Assembly: GCF_014698305.1 (NCBI RefSeq)
Contig: NZ_JACJST010000032.1
Coordinates: 1-54,503 of the forward strand
Reading direction: 5' to 3'
DNA from: Anabaena lutea FACHB-196
Lineage (GTDB): Bacteria > Cyanobacteriota > Cyanobacteriia > Cyanobacteriales > Nostocaceae
DNA: 54,503 nt
The first letter of the stretch is position 1, and each line of letters starts with the position of its first letter. Below the pieces are notes generated by a model, which was given only the letters and a program-made list of their open reading frames with translations, was not told the DNA's origin and ran no database searches. A program made the position numbers and the translations under genes. Of this stretch, positions 1 through 7,632 are shown in pieces.

Positions 1-101
1 ATTTATTTAACATTAATTTCAGAAAAATATTTTAGCGATGCCTGTTTTTAACTTGGCGATCGCACTTTTTTTGCCCCACCTCACAAAATCGCGTTGCTCC
101 C
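1..101. other. Left-edge non-coding flank before the dnaK breakpoint
   Basis: No coding potential is visible. An HIP1 palindrome lies at 56-63. The reading frame of the downstream DnaK fragment is closed by a TAG at 33-35, and the residues it would encode between there and 102 do not match the DnaK nucleotide-binding domain. The homology to DnaK therefore starts abruptly near 102, and this stretch is either the end of an insertion or rearranged DNA. Confidence 0.6.
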
Positions 102-884
102 CTGGAAACTTTAGGAGAAGTATTTACTAAAATCATTGAACGTAATACCACCATACCCACGAGCAAATCCCAAGTCTTTTCTACAGCAGTTGATGGTCAA
201 TCTTCCGTGGAAATTCATGTTCTCCAAGGAGAACGGGCTATGGCACGAGATAATAAAACTCTTGGTAAGTTTCTCCTAGCTGGTATTCCTCCTGCTCCTC
301 GTGGCGTACCACAAATAGAAGTAGCTTTTGACATCGATGTCAACGGTATCCTCAAAGTTTCTGCTCAAGACAAGGGTACAGGCAGAGAGCAAAGTATTCG
401 GATTACCAATACAGGTGGTTTAAGTCAAGCTGAGGTCGAACGGATGCGGCAACAAGCTGAGTTGTATGCTGAAGAAGACAGAAAACGTAAAGAACTGATT
501 GAACTTAAAAACCAAGCTGATAACCTGTTGTTAAGTTACACGTCTACTTTACGGGATAATGGCGACTTAATCGGTGAAGAAATTAAAGTGTTGGCAAGTG
601 AGAAATTTGCCAAACTCCAAGCAGCAATGAATGACCCTTCTACCTCTGTAGCAGTCTTTAAGCCAATATTAGAGGACTTCCAACAAACTCTGTTTGGCAT
701 TGGTGCAGATGTTTACAAACGAGCCAGTACCCCATTAGATAACCCAATTGAACAAGAAGAACTTGCTGATAATTCCTCAACAGTAGTCGCTGAAACTACC
801 ACGAATGCAGCATCACTACCACAATTTAATTTTGATTTTGATGATGAAAGTACTGCTGCGGCTGATTATGAGGCGATAGACTAA
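102..884 (+). pseudogene. dnaK: DnaK (Hsp70) C-terminal fragment: substrate-binding domain only
   Basis: The frame is open from 36 and is recognisably DnaK from [20 protein letters not shown] (102 onward) through [45 protein letters not shown] and [12 protein letters not shown], then the helical lid and an acidic tail ending DYEAID. That is the whole substrate-binding beta domain plus lid, about 260 residues. The roughly 390-residue ATPase domain, including the DVTPLSLG linker region, is missing. The first possible in-frame start is GTG at 207, inside the beta domain, without a clear ribosome site. The remaining frame has no stops, so truncation is recent or the piece is still used. It sits 600 bp upstream of dnaJ, where a complete dnaK is expected in this group. 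Most likely a disrupted gene; a functional free peptide-binding domain is possible but speculative. Confidence 0.85.
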
Positions 885-1484
885 CACCGCTTTCTCGGAA
901 TTAAAAATTAAAAATGATAAAACGGGTTCGTGCCGCTGGTTCTATGCTGGAATCCCCTGGCTTTAGACATGGGGTGTCCCCGTGTCCCCGTGTCTTCTTC
1001 AAGTTAGGCAGATGCTGACAATAAACATGGTTTTATATCCCCAAGGTTTGCTAGATTGTAGGAGCGAATTAGAGTAGACTAGATGCTTCAATATTACATA
1101 TGCTCTCAAAAGTATATGGTTGTTTTCCGTACCATTTTGTACGGCTAGTTCCTCTAGTTGATAGGCGTAGTTTCACTCATCTAAGTAGCACAATTGTAAA
1201 AGAGACAGCTTGAGACAGTTGGTGCCAAAGCTGCGCTCAAACAAAGGGTGCGGCACTTACTCAGTGGTTGCCCGTCAGGGCGGTTCAGCTGAATGTGTTG
1301 ATAATTTATCTAACTTGTTTTGTTGATATTGAAAAAAGCACCTGTTACTCAAGACTTTCTAGTAATTTTTGTCAAAGGTAAAAGGTAAAATCAATTATTA
1401 ACAAAAATTAAGTGTTGTCTCTAGTCCTTTACCTTCTGCCAACCCTACTTCTGATTTCTTCCTTCTAACTTTTACCCTTGCTCT
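885..1484. other. dnaK fragment-dnaJ intergenic region
   Basis: Six hundred bases with no convincing reading frame. It contains a GTGTCCCC-type short tandem motif near 977-1002 and AT-rich stretches (GTCAAAGGTAAAAGGTAAAA near 1371). No clear terminator or promoter was identified. Presumably it carries the promoter of the dnaJ operon. Confidence 0.5.
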
Positions 1485-2615
1485 ATGGCCCGCGACTATT
1501 ATGAAATTCTGGGTGTCTCCCGTGACGCCGACAAAGAAGAAGTTAAACAAGCCTATCGCCGTTTAGCCCGGAAGTATCACCCAGATGTGAACAAAGAACC
1601 GGGTGCGGAAGAACGATTTAAAGAAATTAACCGTGCTTATGAAGTGCTTTCAGAGCCGGAAACCCGCGAGCGTTATAACCGTTTTGGTGAAGCTGGCGTT
1701 TCTAGTGGGGCTGGTGCTGGCTTCCAAGATGTGGGCGATATGGGCGGTTTTGCCGATATCTTTGAAAGCATTTTCAGTGGCTTTGCTGGGGGAATGGGTG
1801 GACCAACCCAGCAACAAAGACGGCGCAGTGGACCTGTGCGGGGTGATGACCTCCGGCTAGACCTGAAGTTAGATTTTCGGGAAGCAGTATTTGGTGGCGA
1901 AAAAGAAATTCGCATTTCTCATTTAGAAACTTGTGAAGTATGTAGTGGTTCTGGTGCTAAACCGGGAACTCGTCCCCGGACTTGTGCGACTTGTAGCGGT
2001 TCCGGTCAAGTACGACGTGTGACGAGAACCCCTTTTGGTAGCTTTACCCAAGTCTCTACTTGTCCCACCTGTAATGGCACAGGATCTGTAGTTGAAGATA
2101 AGTGTGATGCTTGTGACGGTAAGGGCGCAAATCAGGTCACGAAAAAGCTGAAAATTACTATTCCGGCTGGGGTAGATAATGGCACACGCTTGCGGATTTC
2201 CCAAGAAGGAGATGCCGGTCAGCGGAGTGGTCCCCCTGGGGATTTGTATGTCTACTTGTTCGTGAATGAGGATGAAGAATTCCAGCGGGAAGGAATTAAT
2301 GTTCTTTCCGAAATCCAACTTAGCTATCTGCAAGCGATTTTAGGCTGCCGTTTGGAGGTAAATACGGTAGATGGACCTGTGGAATTAATCATTCCCGCAG
2401 GAACTCAGCCTAATACGGTGATGAAGCTAGAAAATCGTGGTGTACCTCGCTTGGGAAATCCCGTGAGTCGGGGCGACCATATGCTGACGGTATTAATTGA
2501 TATTCCCACGAAGATCACCCCAGAGGAGAGAGAATTGCTGGAGAAGCTGGCTAAAATTAAGGGGGACAGAACTGGTAAAGGTGGGGGATTTTTTGAAAAT
2601 CTGTTTAAGTCATGA
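1485..2615 (+). CDS. dnaJ: Chaperone protein DnaJ (type I Hsp40)
   Basis: A cytoplasmic co-chaperone that stimulates the DnaK ATPase and delivers unfolded clients. The 376 residues show the full type I layout: J domain 1-70 with the HPD motif at 32-34, a Gly/Phe-rich linker (about 75-115), four CxxCxGxG zinc repeats ([32 protein letters not shown]) and the C-terminal substrate-binding domains. The length is normal for the family. Start is ATG at 1485, reading [12 protein letters not shown], which matches the usual N-terminus. The stop overlaps the next gene's start by four bases (ATGA at 2612), so dnaJ, the TusA-like gene and rsgA are probably co-translated. The dnaK normally paired with it is truncated just upstream, so the partner must be another DnaK. 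Confidence 0.97.
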   Translation: MARDYYEILGVSRDADKEEVKQAYRRLARKYHPDVNKEPGAEERFKEINRAYEVLSEPETRERYNRFGEAGVSSGAGAGFQDVGDMGGFADIFESIFSGFAGGMGGPTQQQRRRSGPVRGDDLRLDLKLDFREAVFGGEKEIRISHLETCEVCSGSGAKPGTRPRTCATCSGSGQVRRVTRTPFGSFTQVSTCPTCNGTGSVVEDKCDACDGKGANQVTKKLKITIPAGVDNGTRLRISQEGDAGQRSGPPGDLYVYLFVNEDEEFQREGINVLSEIQLSYLQAILGCRLEVNTVDGPVELIIPAGTQPNTVMKLENRGVPRLGNPVSRGDHMLTVLIDIPTKITPEERELLEKLAKIKGDRTGKGGGFFENLFKS

Positions 2616-2869
2616 GTGTATCTTCCTTGTTAACTCCTGATGCTCAACTAGATTTGCGTGGTACTCCTTGCCCGATTAATTTCGTGCGGACAAAACTCCG
2701 TTTGGAGCAAATGCCCTTGGGAGGGTTGTTAGAAGTCTGGTTAGATGCTGGAGAACCAATTGAACAAGTTCCTGATAGTCTGACAATGGCAGGTTATCAG
2801 GTGGAAACAATTACGGATTGCTCTGGCTATTTTTCTCTGTTGGTACGCCGTCCTGTAGTTGCCAAATGA
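2612..2869 (+). CDS. TusA-family sulfurtransferase-like protein
   Basis: An 85-residue protein of the TusA/SirA fold, a family that carries persulfide sulfur on a conserved cysteine for tRNA thiolation or cofactor synthesis. The signature [11 protein letters not shown] places the putative sulfur-carrying Cys at residue 20, followed by the usual helix-strand pattern. The family motif is CPxP; here the last proline is Asn (CPIN), a variation that may alter partner choice. It is translationally coupled on both sides (ATGA overlaps with dnaJ and with rsgA). Whether it works in tRNA modification is inferred from the family only. Confidence 0.85.
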   Translation: MSVSSLLTPDAQLDLRGTPCPINFVRTKLRLEQMPLGGLLEVWLDAGEPIEQVPDSLTMAGYQVETITDCSGYFSLLVRRPVVAK

Positions 2870-3972
2870 AAGGGGAAACTGTTGATAATACAACACAGTT
2901 GGTGGGTACGGTGTTAGCTGTACAGGCGAATTTTTATCGAGTACAGATGGACGGCGATGGGGAAAGTTGTGAAAATTCTCCCCACATCCCTACCTCCCCA
3001 CCAGCACCGCCCTTGATCCTCCTCTGTACGCGGCGAACTCGACTAAAAAAAATCGGCCAACAGGTAATGGTGGGCGATCGCGTAATTGTGGAAGAACCTG
3101 ATTGGGATGGGCAACAAGGTGCAATTTCTGAGGTTTTACCACGTCATAGTCAATTAAATCGTCCAGCGATCGCTAATGTTAACCAAATTCTCCTGGTATT
3201 TGCGGTAGCTGACCCACCTTTAGAACCTGTGCAATTGAGCAGATTTTTAATTAAGGCTGAGTCTACAGGGGTTGATGTGCTGTTGTGTTTGAATAAATGT
3301 GATTTGATTTCCCCTCTGGAAAAACAGCAAATTAGCGATCGCTTACAAGCTTGGGGTTATCAACCGCTATTTATCAGCGTTCAAAACAAAATTAATATTG
3401 ACCATATAGCCGAATATTTGACTGATAAAATTACTGTAATTGCTGGCCCTTCCGGTGTGGGTAAATCTAGCTTAATCAATGGACTAATTCCCGATATCAA
3501 CCTGCGAGTGGGGGAAGTTTCCGGTAAGTTAGCTCGTGGTCGCCATACCACCCGTCATGTAGAATTATTTGAAATGCCTAAAGGTGGGTTGTTAGCTGAT
3601 ACTCCTGGCTTTAATCAGCCGGATTTGGATTGCAGTCCCGAAGAATTAATCTACTATTTTCCAGAAGCTAGAGCAAGGTTAGAAGCTGGTAATTGTCGAT
3701 TTAGTGATTGTACCCATCGAGATGAACCAGACTGTGTGGTGAGTGGTGACTGGGAACGATATGAACATTATTTAGAATTTTTGAACGATGCGATCGCATA
3801 TCAAAATCATCTTAACCAACAACCTGACCCCGAATCTAGTCTGAAATTAAAATCTAAAGGCAAAGGTCAGAGTCAATACGAACCGAAGCTAGAAAGTAAA
3901 AAATATCGGCGTATTTCCCGTAAAACTCAATTACAGGATTTGCAAGAATTATACCGCGAGAGCGAGGAATAA
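2866..3972 (+). CDS. rsgA: Small ribosomal subunit biogenesis GTPase RsgA
   Basis: A circularly permuted GTPase that acts late in 30S subunit maturation. It has an N-terminal OB-fold, then the G motifs in permuted order: NKCD (143-146), GPSGVGKS (194-201) and DTPGF (245-249), followed by a C-terminal zinc site (Cys277, Cys282, His284, Cys290). I chose ATG 2866 because it overlaps the upstream stop as ATGA and gives a 368-residue protein of normal form; the frame also runs upstream inside the TusA-like gene without homology. There is a Pro/Ser-rich insertion near residues 35-52 in the OB-fold and a basic tail after 320. It ends a three-gene operon with dnaJ. Confidence 0.95.
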   Translation: MKGETVDNTTQLVGTVLAVQANFYRVQMDGDGESCENSPHIPTSPPAPPLILLCTRRTRLKKIGQQVMVGDRVIVEEPDWDGQQGAISEVLPRHSQLNRPAIANVNQILLVFAVADPPLEPVQLSRFLIKAESTGVDVLLCLNKCDLISPLEKQQISDRLQAWGYQPLFISVQNKINIDHIAEYLTDKITVIAGPSGVGKSSLINGLIPDINLRVGEVSGKLARGRHTTRHVELFEMPKGGLLADTPGFNQPDLDCSPEELIYYFPEARARLEAGNCRFSDCTHRDEPDCVVSGDWERYEHYLEFLNDAIAYQNHLNQQPDPESSLKLKSKGKGQSQYEPKLESKKYRRISRKTQLQDLQELYRESEE

Positions 3973-3992
3973 GGATAGCGATATCGCATTTT

Positions 3993-4799
3993 TCATGCTG
4001 ACTGTTCTTCAGCAACCTTTCTGACTGCGGCTAAATCTACACCCAACTGTTTAGCAATTTCCTCAACAGTTATCCCTGCTTTCAATAACAGTGGTACTGC
4101 CTTCAGCTTACCTTGCTCAAGACCTTGCTCAAGACCCTCTTCTAAAGCTTCTCGATAAACTCGTGTTTGCTTAAGTTCATTTAGTCCTAACATCGCTTCA
4201 ATCTCCTCTCTCATTGAATCTGGAAATTTGTAAACGAAGACCGTTTCTATTAATTCTATAAACTTACTCTGTGTTTTGGCATCTGTCACCTCCTGTCGGG
4301 TGCGTGTAATGAGTTCTCTACCACGGGTTGTTGCAAGTTCTTCCCGTAAGCCCACAAGTTGCAATAAACTTAATCCCAAAGATATATCAGTATTTTCATT
4401 TAATTCATCTAAGTAAATCCTGTGAAATTGCTCACTAGATCCAAATACTCGATAATTTCTAGGCAAACCGGGATCTAGACTGCGTTTTGTAAAAATTAGC
4501 ACTCCTTCCCAATCATTTACAGGCTGATAATCGTATAAATAAAGGAAAATTTCACTAATAAAGCTAGAGTAAAGGACTTTTTTGGTATCTCTGTATCCTT
4601 GAACTTCGACAAATACTATAGGTAAGTCAGTAGCATAGATAGGAGGGATTAAAATACCATCCATCCGAAAGCTGGTTTCTTTGACTTCCACAGAGGTAAA
4701 ACTGTAAGTCGCATTTCTGGGAAACTTACTGTTGATAAGTTCAAAGATAATACTGGGGTCGGCTTGAAAGATTTCGTAGAATAGGCTATCCGTTTTCAA
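3993..4799 (-). CDS. Rpn-family/DUF2887 putative nuclease-transposase-like protein
   Basis: A 268-residue protein of the cyanobacterial DUF2887 type, related to the Rpn PD-(D/E)xK recombination-promoting nucleases. It opens MKTDSLFYEIFQADPSIIFE, then shows RMDGILIPP and IVFVEVQGYRD, where the D and the ExQ pair are the likely nuclease core (residues about 47 and 69). The C-terminus has EEGLEQGLEQGK repeats and a short helix-turn-helix-like tail (TVEEIAKQLGVDLAAVRKV). Such genes are highly multiplied in filamentous cyanobacteria. It faces rsgA convergently with a 20-bp gap. The activity of this copy is unproven. Confidence 0.75.
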   Translation of the reverse strand: MKTDSLFYEIFQADPSIIFELINSKFPRNATYSFTSVEVKETSFRMDGILIPPIYATDLPIVFVEVQGYRDTKKVLYSSFISEIFLYLYDYQPVNDWEGVLIFTKRSLDPGLPRNYRVFGSSEQFHRIYLDELNENTDISLGLSLLQLVGLREELATTRGRELITRTRQEVTDAKTQSKFIELIETVFVYKFPDSMREEIEAMLGLNELKQTRVYREALEEGLEQGLEQGKLKAVPLLLKAGITVEEIAKQLGVDLAAVRKVAEEQSA

Positions 4800-4948
4800 G
4801 GTGATTGACCTTTATCATCGTTAGTCTAATTTTAAATTACTAGGGGTAAGAAATAAGAAAGCATCATGATCCCGATATAGTCTTAAAATATTGTTAATTT
4901 CAGCCAAACTCTCGACCTTCAATTTACTAGTACCAACCCACAATTATT

Positions 4949-6538
4949 ATGGCTATAGGCTACGTCGCGCTTGTACTTCACGCACATTTACCCTTCGTTC
5001 GTCACCCAGAAAGTGACTACGTGCTGGAGGAGGAATGGCTATATGAAGCCATTACCGAAACATATATCCCTTTATTGAAAGTATTTGAAGGTTTAAAGCG
5101 AGACGGCATCGACTTTAAAATCACGATGAGTATGACACCTCCTCTTGTGTCCATGCTGCGTGATCCTCTGCTACAAGAACGCTATGACGCACACTTAGCT
5201 CAACTAGAAGAACTTATAGAACTGGAAGCCGAGCGAAATGTCCAAAATGGGCATCTTCGTTATTTAGCTGAACATTACGCCACTGAGTTCAACGAAGCGC
5301 GTGAGTTATGGGAACGTTATGACGGTGATTTAGTAACGGCTTTTAAAGGGTTCCAAGATACCAATAACTTAGAAATTATCACTTGCGGTGCTACTCACGG
5401 GTATTTACCGCTGATGAAAATGTATCCCCAAGCTGTGTGGGCGCAAATTCAGGTAGCTTGTGAACATTACGAAGAAACTTTTGGTAAAGCACCTAGAGGG
5501 ATTTGGTTGCCAGAATGCGCCTACTATGAAGGTTTAGACCGAATGCTGGCGGACGCGGGTTTGCGTTATTTCCTCACCGATGGTCATGGTATATTATACG
5601 CTCGTCCCCGTCCCCGCTTCGGTACTTATGCCCCCATTTTCACTGAACCTGGTGTAGCAGCCTTTGGTCGAGATCATGAATCTTCTCAGCAGGTATGGTC
5701 TTCTGAGGTTGGCTATCCTGGTGCGGCTGAATATCGAGAATTTTACAAAGATTTGGGCTGGGAAGCGGAATATGAATATATTAAGCCCTACATCATGCCC
5801 AATGGTCAGCGGAAAAATACGGGCATTAAGTATCATAAAATTACTGGACGTGGCTTAGGTCTTTCTGATAAAGCACTCTATGATCCTTATTGGGCAAGGG
5901 AAAAAGCGGCAGACCACGCTGCTAATTTTATGTATAACCGTGAGCGGCAATCTGAGCATTTACACGGTATCATGGGTCGCCCGCCAATTATTGTTTCTCC
6001 TTATGACGCAGAGTTATTTGGTCATTGGTGGTATGAGGGTCCTTGGTTTATTGATTACTTGTTCCGTAAGTCATGGTATGACCAAAGTACTTATGAAATG
6101 ACGCATTTGGCTGATTATTTACGCGCAAATCCAACACAACAGGTTTGTCGTCCGGCTCAGTCGAGTTGGGGTTATAAGGGGTTCCACGAGTATTGGTTAA
6201 ATGAAACTAATGCTTGGGTTTACCCGCACTTACATAAAGCAGCGGAACGGATGATTGAAATATCAACCCTGGAACCAGAGGATGAGTTGCAGTGGAAAGC
6301 TTTAAACCAAGCTGCGAGAGAGTTATTATTAGCACAATCTTCTGACTGGGCGTTTATTATGCGGACGGGAACAATGGTTCCTTATGCGGTGAGAAGAACG
6401 CGATCGCACTTAATGCGGTTTAATAAACTGTATGAAGATGTGAAAATCGGTAAAGTTGATAGCGGTTGGCTGGAAAAAGTCGAATTAATGGATAATATCT
6501 TCCCCAATATCAACTATCGCACTTACCGTCCGATGTAG
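4949..6538 (+). CDS. GH57 1,4-alpha-glucan branching enzyme (DUF1957 type)
   Basis: A cytoplasmic glycoside hydrolase family 57 protein, 529 residues, predicted to add alpha-1,6 branches to glycogen. Motifs in order: HAHLPFVRHPE (11-21), GATHGYLP (147-154), WLPECAYYEG with the predicted nucleophile Glu189, and SPYDAELFGHWWYEG with the predicted acid Asp353. The nucleophile-acid spacing agrees with characterised GH57 branching enzymes as I recall them. The C-terminal helical domain (about 410-525) is present. Start ATG 4949 gives the expected MAIGYVALVLHAHLP. It is followed by a strong terminator (6658-6690). A GH13 branching enzyme (41202-43493) lies in the same window, so the two may differ in chain-length preference. 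Amylase-type activity is a less likely alternative. Confidence 0.88.
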   Translation: MAIGYVALVLHAHLPFVRHPESDYVLEEEWLYEAITETYIPLLKVFEGLKRDGIDFKITMSMTPPLVSMLRDPLLQERYDAHLAQLEELIELEAERNVQNGHLRYLAEHYATEFNEARELWERYDGDLVTAFKGFQDTNNLEIITCGATHGYLPLMKMYPQAVWAQIQVACEHYEETFGKAPRGIWLPECAYYEGLDRMLADAGLRYFLTDGHGILYARPRPRFGTYAPIFTEPGVAAFGRDHESSQQVWSSEVGYPGAAEYREFYKDLGWEAEYEYIKPYIMPNGQRKNTGIKYHKITGRGLGLSDKALYDPYWAREKAADHAANFMYNRERQSEHLHGIMGRPPIIVSPYDAELFGHWWYEGPWFIDYLFRKSWYDQSTYEMTHLADYLRANPTQQVCRPAQSSWGYKGFHEYWLNETNAWVYPHLHKAAERMIEISTLEPEDELQWKALNQAARELLLAQSSDWAFIMRTGTMVPYAVRRTRSHLMRFNKLYEDVKIGKVDSGWLEKVELMDNIFPNINYRTYRPM

Positions 6539-6657
6539 TCATACCATCTTGGATTTTGGATTTTGGATTTTAGATTTTGGATGGGAAATTCCTCTCTGTG
6601 TCTGAGTTCTGCAAATCCATCTGTCACCATCATTGTTCTTTCGATTAAAAACAGCAA

Positions 6658-6690
6658 AACCCCCAGTCGAGATACTGGGGGTTATTTTTA
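6658..6690. terminator. Bidirectional intrinsic terminator between the GH57 gene and psb35
   Basis: A perfect 10-bp stem (AACCCCCAGT 6658-6667 with ACTGGGGGTT 6674-6683) and a 6-nt loop. It is followed on the plus strand by a T-rich run and on the minus strand by TTTTGCTGTTTTT. It can end transcripts from both the GH57 gene and the convergent psb35-like gene. Upstream (6545-6580) lies a TTTGGAT/TTTTAGAT simple repeat. Confidence 0.85.
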
Positions 6691-6718
6691 TGGACATTTT
6701 CTTAAACTGCTTTTACTA

Positions 6719-6946
6719 CTATTGAGGTAGATTGCGGCTTGTGTAAGCATCCATTACATAGGCGGGAGTGCGATTGCTATAGTCTATTTCCATACCAGTA
6801 ATAGATTTCGCCAACTGTTCAAAGGACTCAGAACGCCAGTTACGTTCATGAATGGGCTTGCTTTGTTCACCCATGAAGTAAGCCAAAGAACCAACAACTG
6901 AAGCAGCTACCCAACCGACAACAAATAATGCAATTAAGATAGTCAT
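6719..6946 (-). CDS. psb35: Psb35-like photosystem II assembly small membrane protein
   Basis: A 75-residue protein with one N-terminal membrane segment (about 3-24, ILIALFVVGWVAASVVGSLA) and a conserved soluble tail (HERNWRSESFEQLAKSITGME). This matches my memory of the small cyanobacterial protein Psb35 (Ssl2148 in Synechocystis), which associates with the CP47 module and high-light-inducible proteins during photosystem II assembly. The frame runs further upstream, but ATG 6946 is right because an AGAGG ribosome site lies just before it and the protein then starts at the membrane helix. It converges on the GH57 gene across a shared terminator. The function rests on recognising a short sequence. 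Confidence 0.6.
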   Translation of the reverse strand: MTILIALFVVGWVAASVVGSLAYFMGEQSKPIHERNWRSESFEQLAKSITGMEIDYSNRTPAYVMDAYTSRNLPQ

Positions 6947-7632
6947 TTCGGAACCTCTTGTTTTAACTTGTGTTTCCTTATGTAAATAAATATAACAAAT
7001 GTAAACAAAATTTGCAAACTGTTCATAAGGTGTGCTAACCGATGAGATCGGTGGGGTATTCCACACCGTGATTATTTTTTTGCGTTTATATAATCGCGTC
7101 AAAAATTGTATAAATATTTTGTGTCACGTCTCTACAATTTTTGATATCTGTTGTCCAACCCATGACAACCACAAAGGTTTAGATCCCATTTTGGATTTTA
7201 GATTTTGGATTTTGGATTTTCACAGACTTACATCAGCATTGCAGTTTTCCATCTGTAGCTGTGATTTTTCAAAATCGATGCAAATTTTTTCACAATAACT
7301 GAAAAATAACCTCAAAAATAACCTGAGTAGTTTCACTAGTTATGGAAAATATAATATCAACCTTAATAGATTCCATCTTCAGGCTTCATTAAAGATTTAA
7401 AAATCTGATGAAGAAATTTATTATCATAGTGCTGACTGGACATATATCTGAATGAATAGATTATGTAATCACTACAAATTCAAGAAAATGTTCTGTGAAG
7501 TAGGTCTATCGTCATGGGAAGAATAAATATTAATTATTTCTGAGACAAGATTGAGTATAAATTCTCTCCAATTCTTTTCTCATAATCATCTTCCAGATAG
7601 ATATATTGTTTCAATAGTAGAGGGCTTTCATA
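6947..7632. other. Divergent intergenic region between psb35 and the Wzc-like gene
   Basis: About 690 bp, AT-rich, with no credible gene. It holds a simple repeat of TTTTGGA/TTTTAGA units near 7191-7220. The promoter of psb35 and a long leader for the polysaccharide kinase gene should lie here, but no promoter is clear enough to call. Confidence 0.5.

Noticed and set aside
1-884. Firm claim that dnaK is interrupted by a developmentally excised element
   Set aside because: No recombinase gene or matching core repeat is visible inside the window; kept only as a possibility to test.
3976-3992. GCGATATCGC before a T run after rsgA as a terminator
   Set aside because: A five-base palindrome with no room for a loop; more likely a HIP1-like site.
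7032-7298. Plus-strand frame between psb35 and the Wzc-like gene
   Set aside because: Translation is partly a TTTTGGA repeat (LDFRFWILDF), with no ribosome site and no homology seen.
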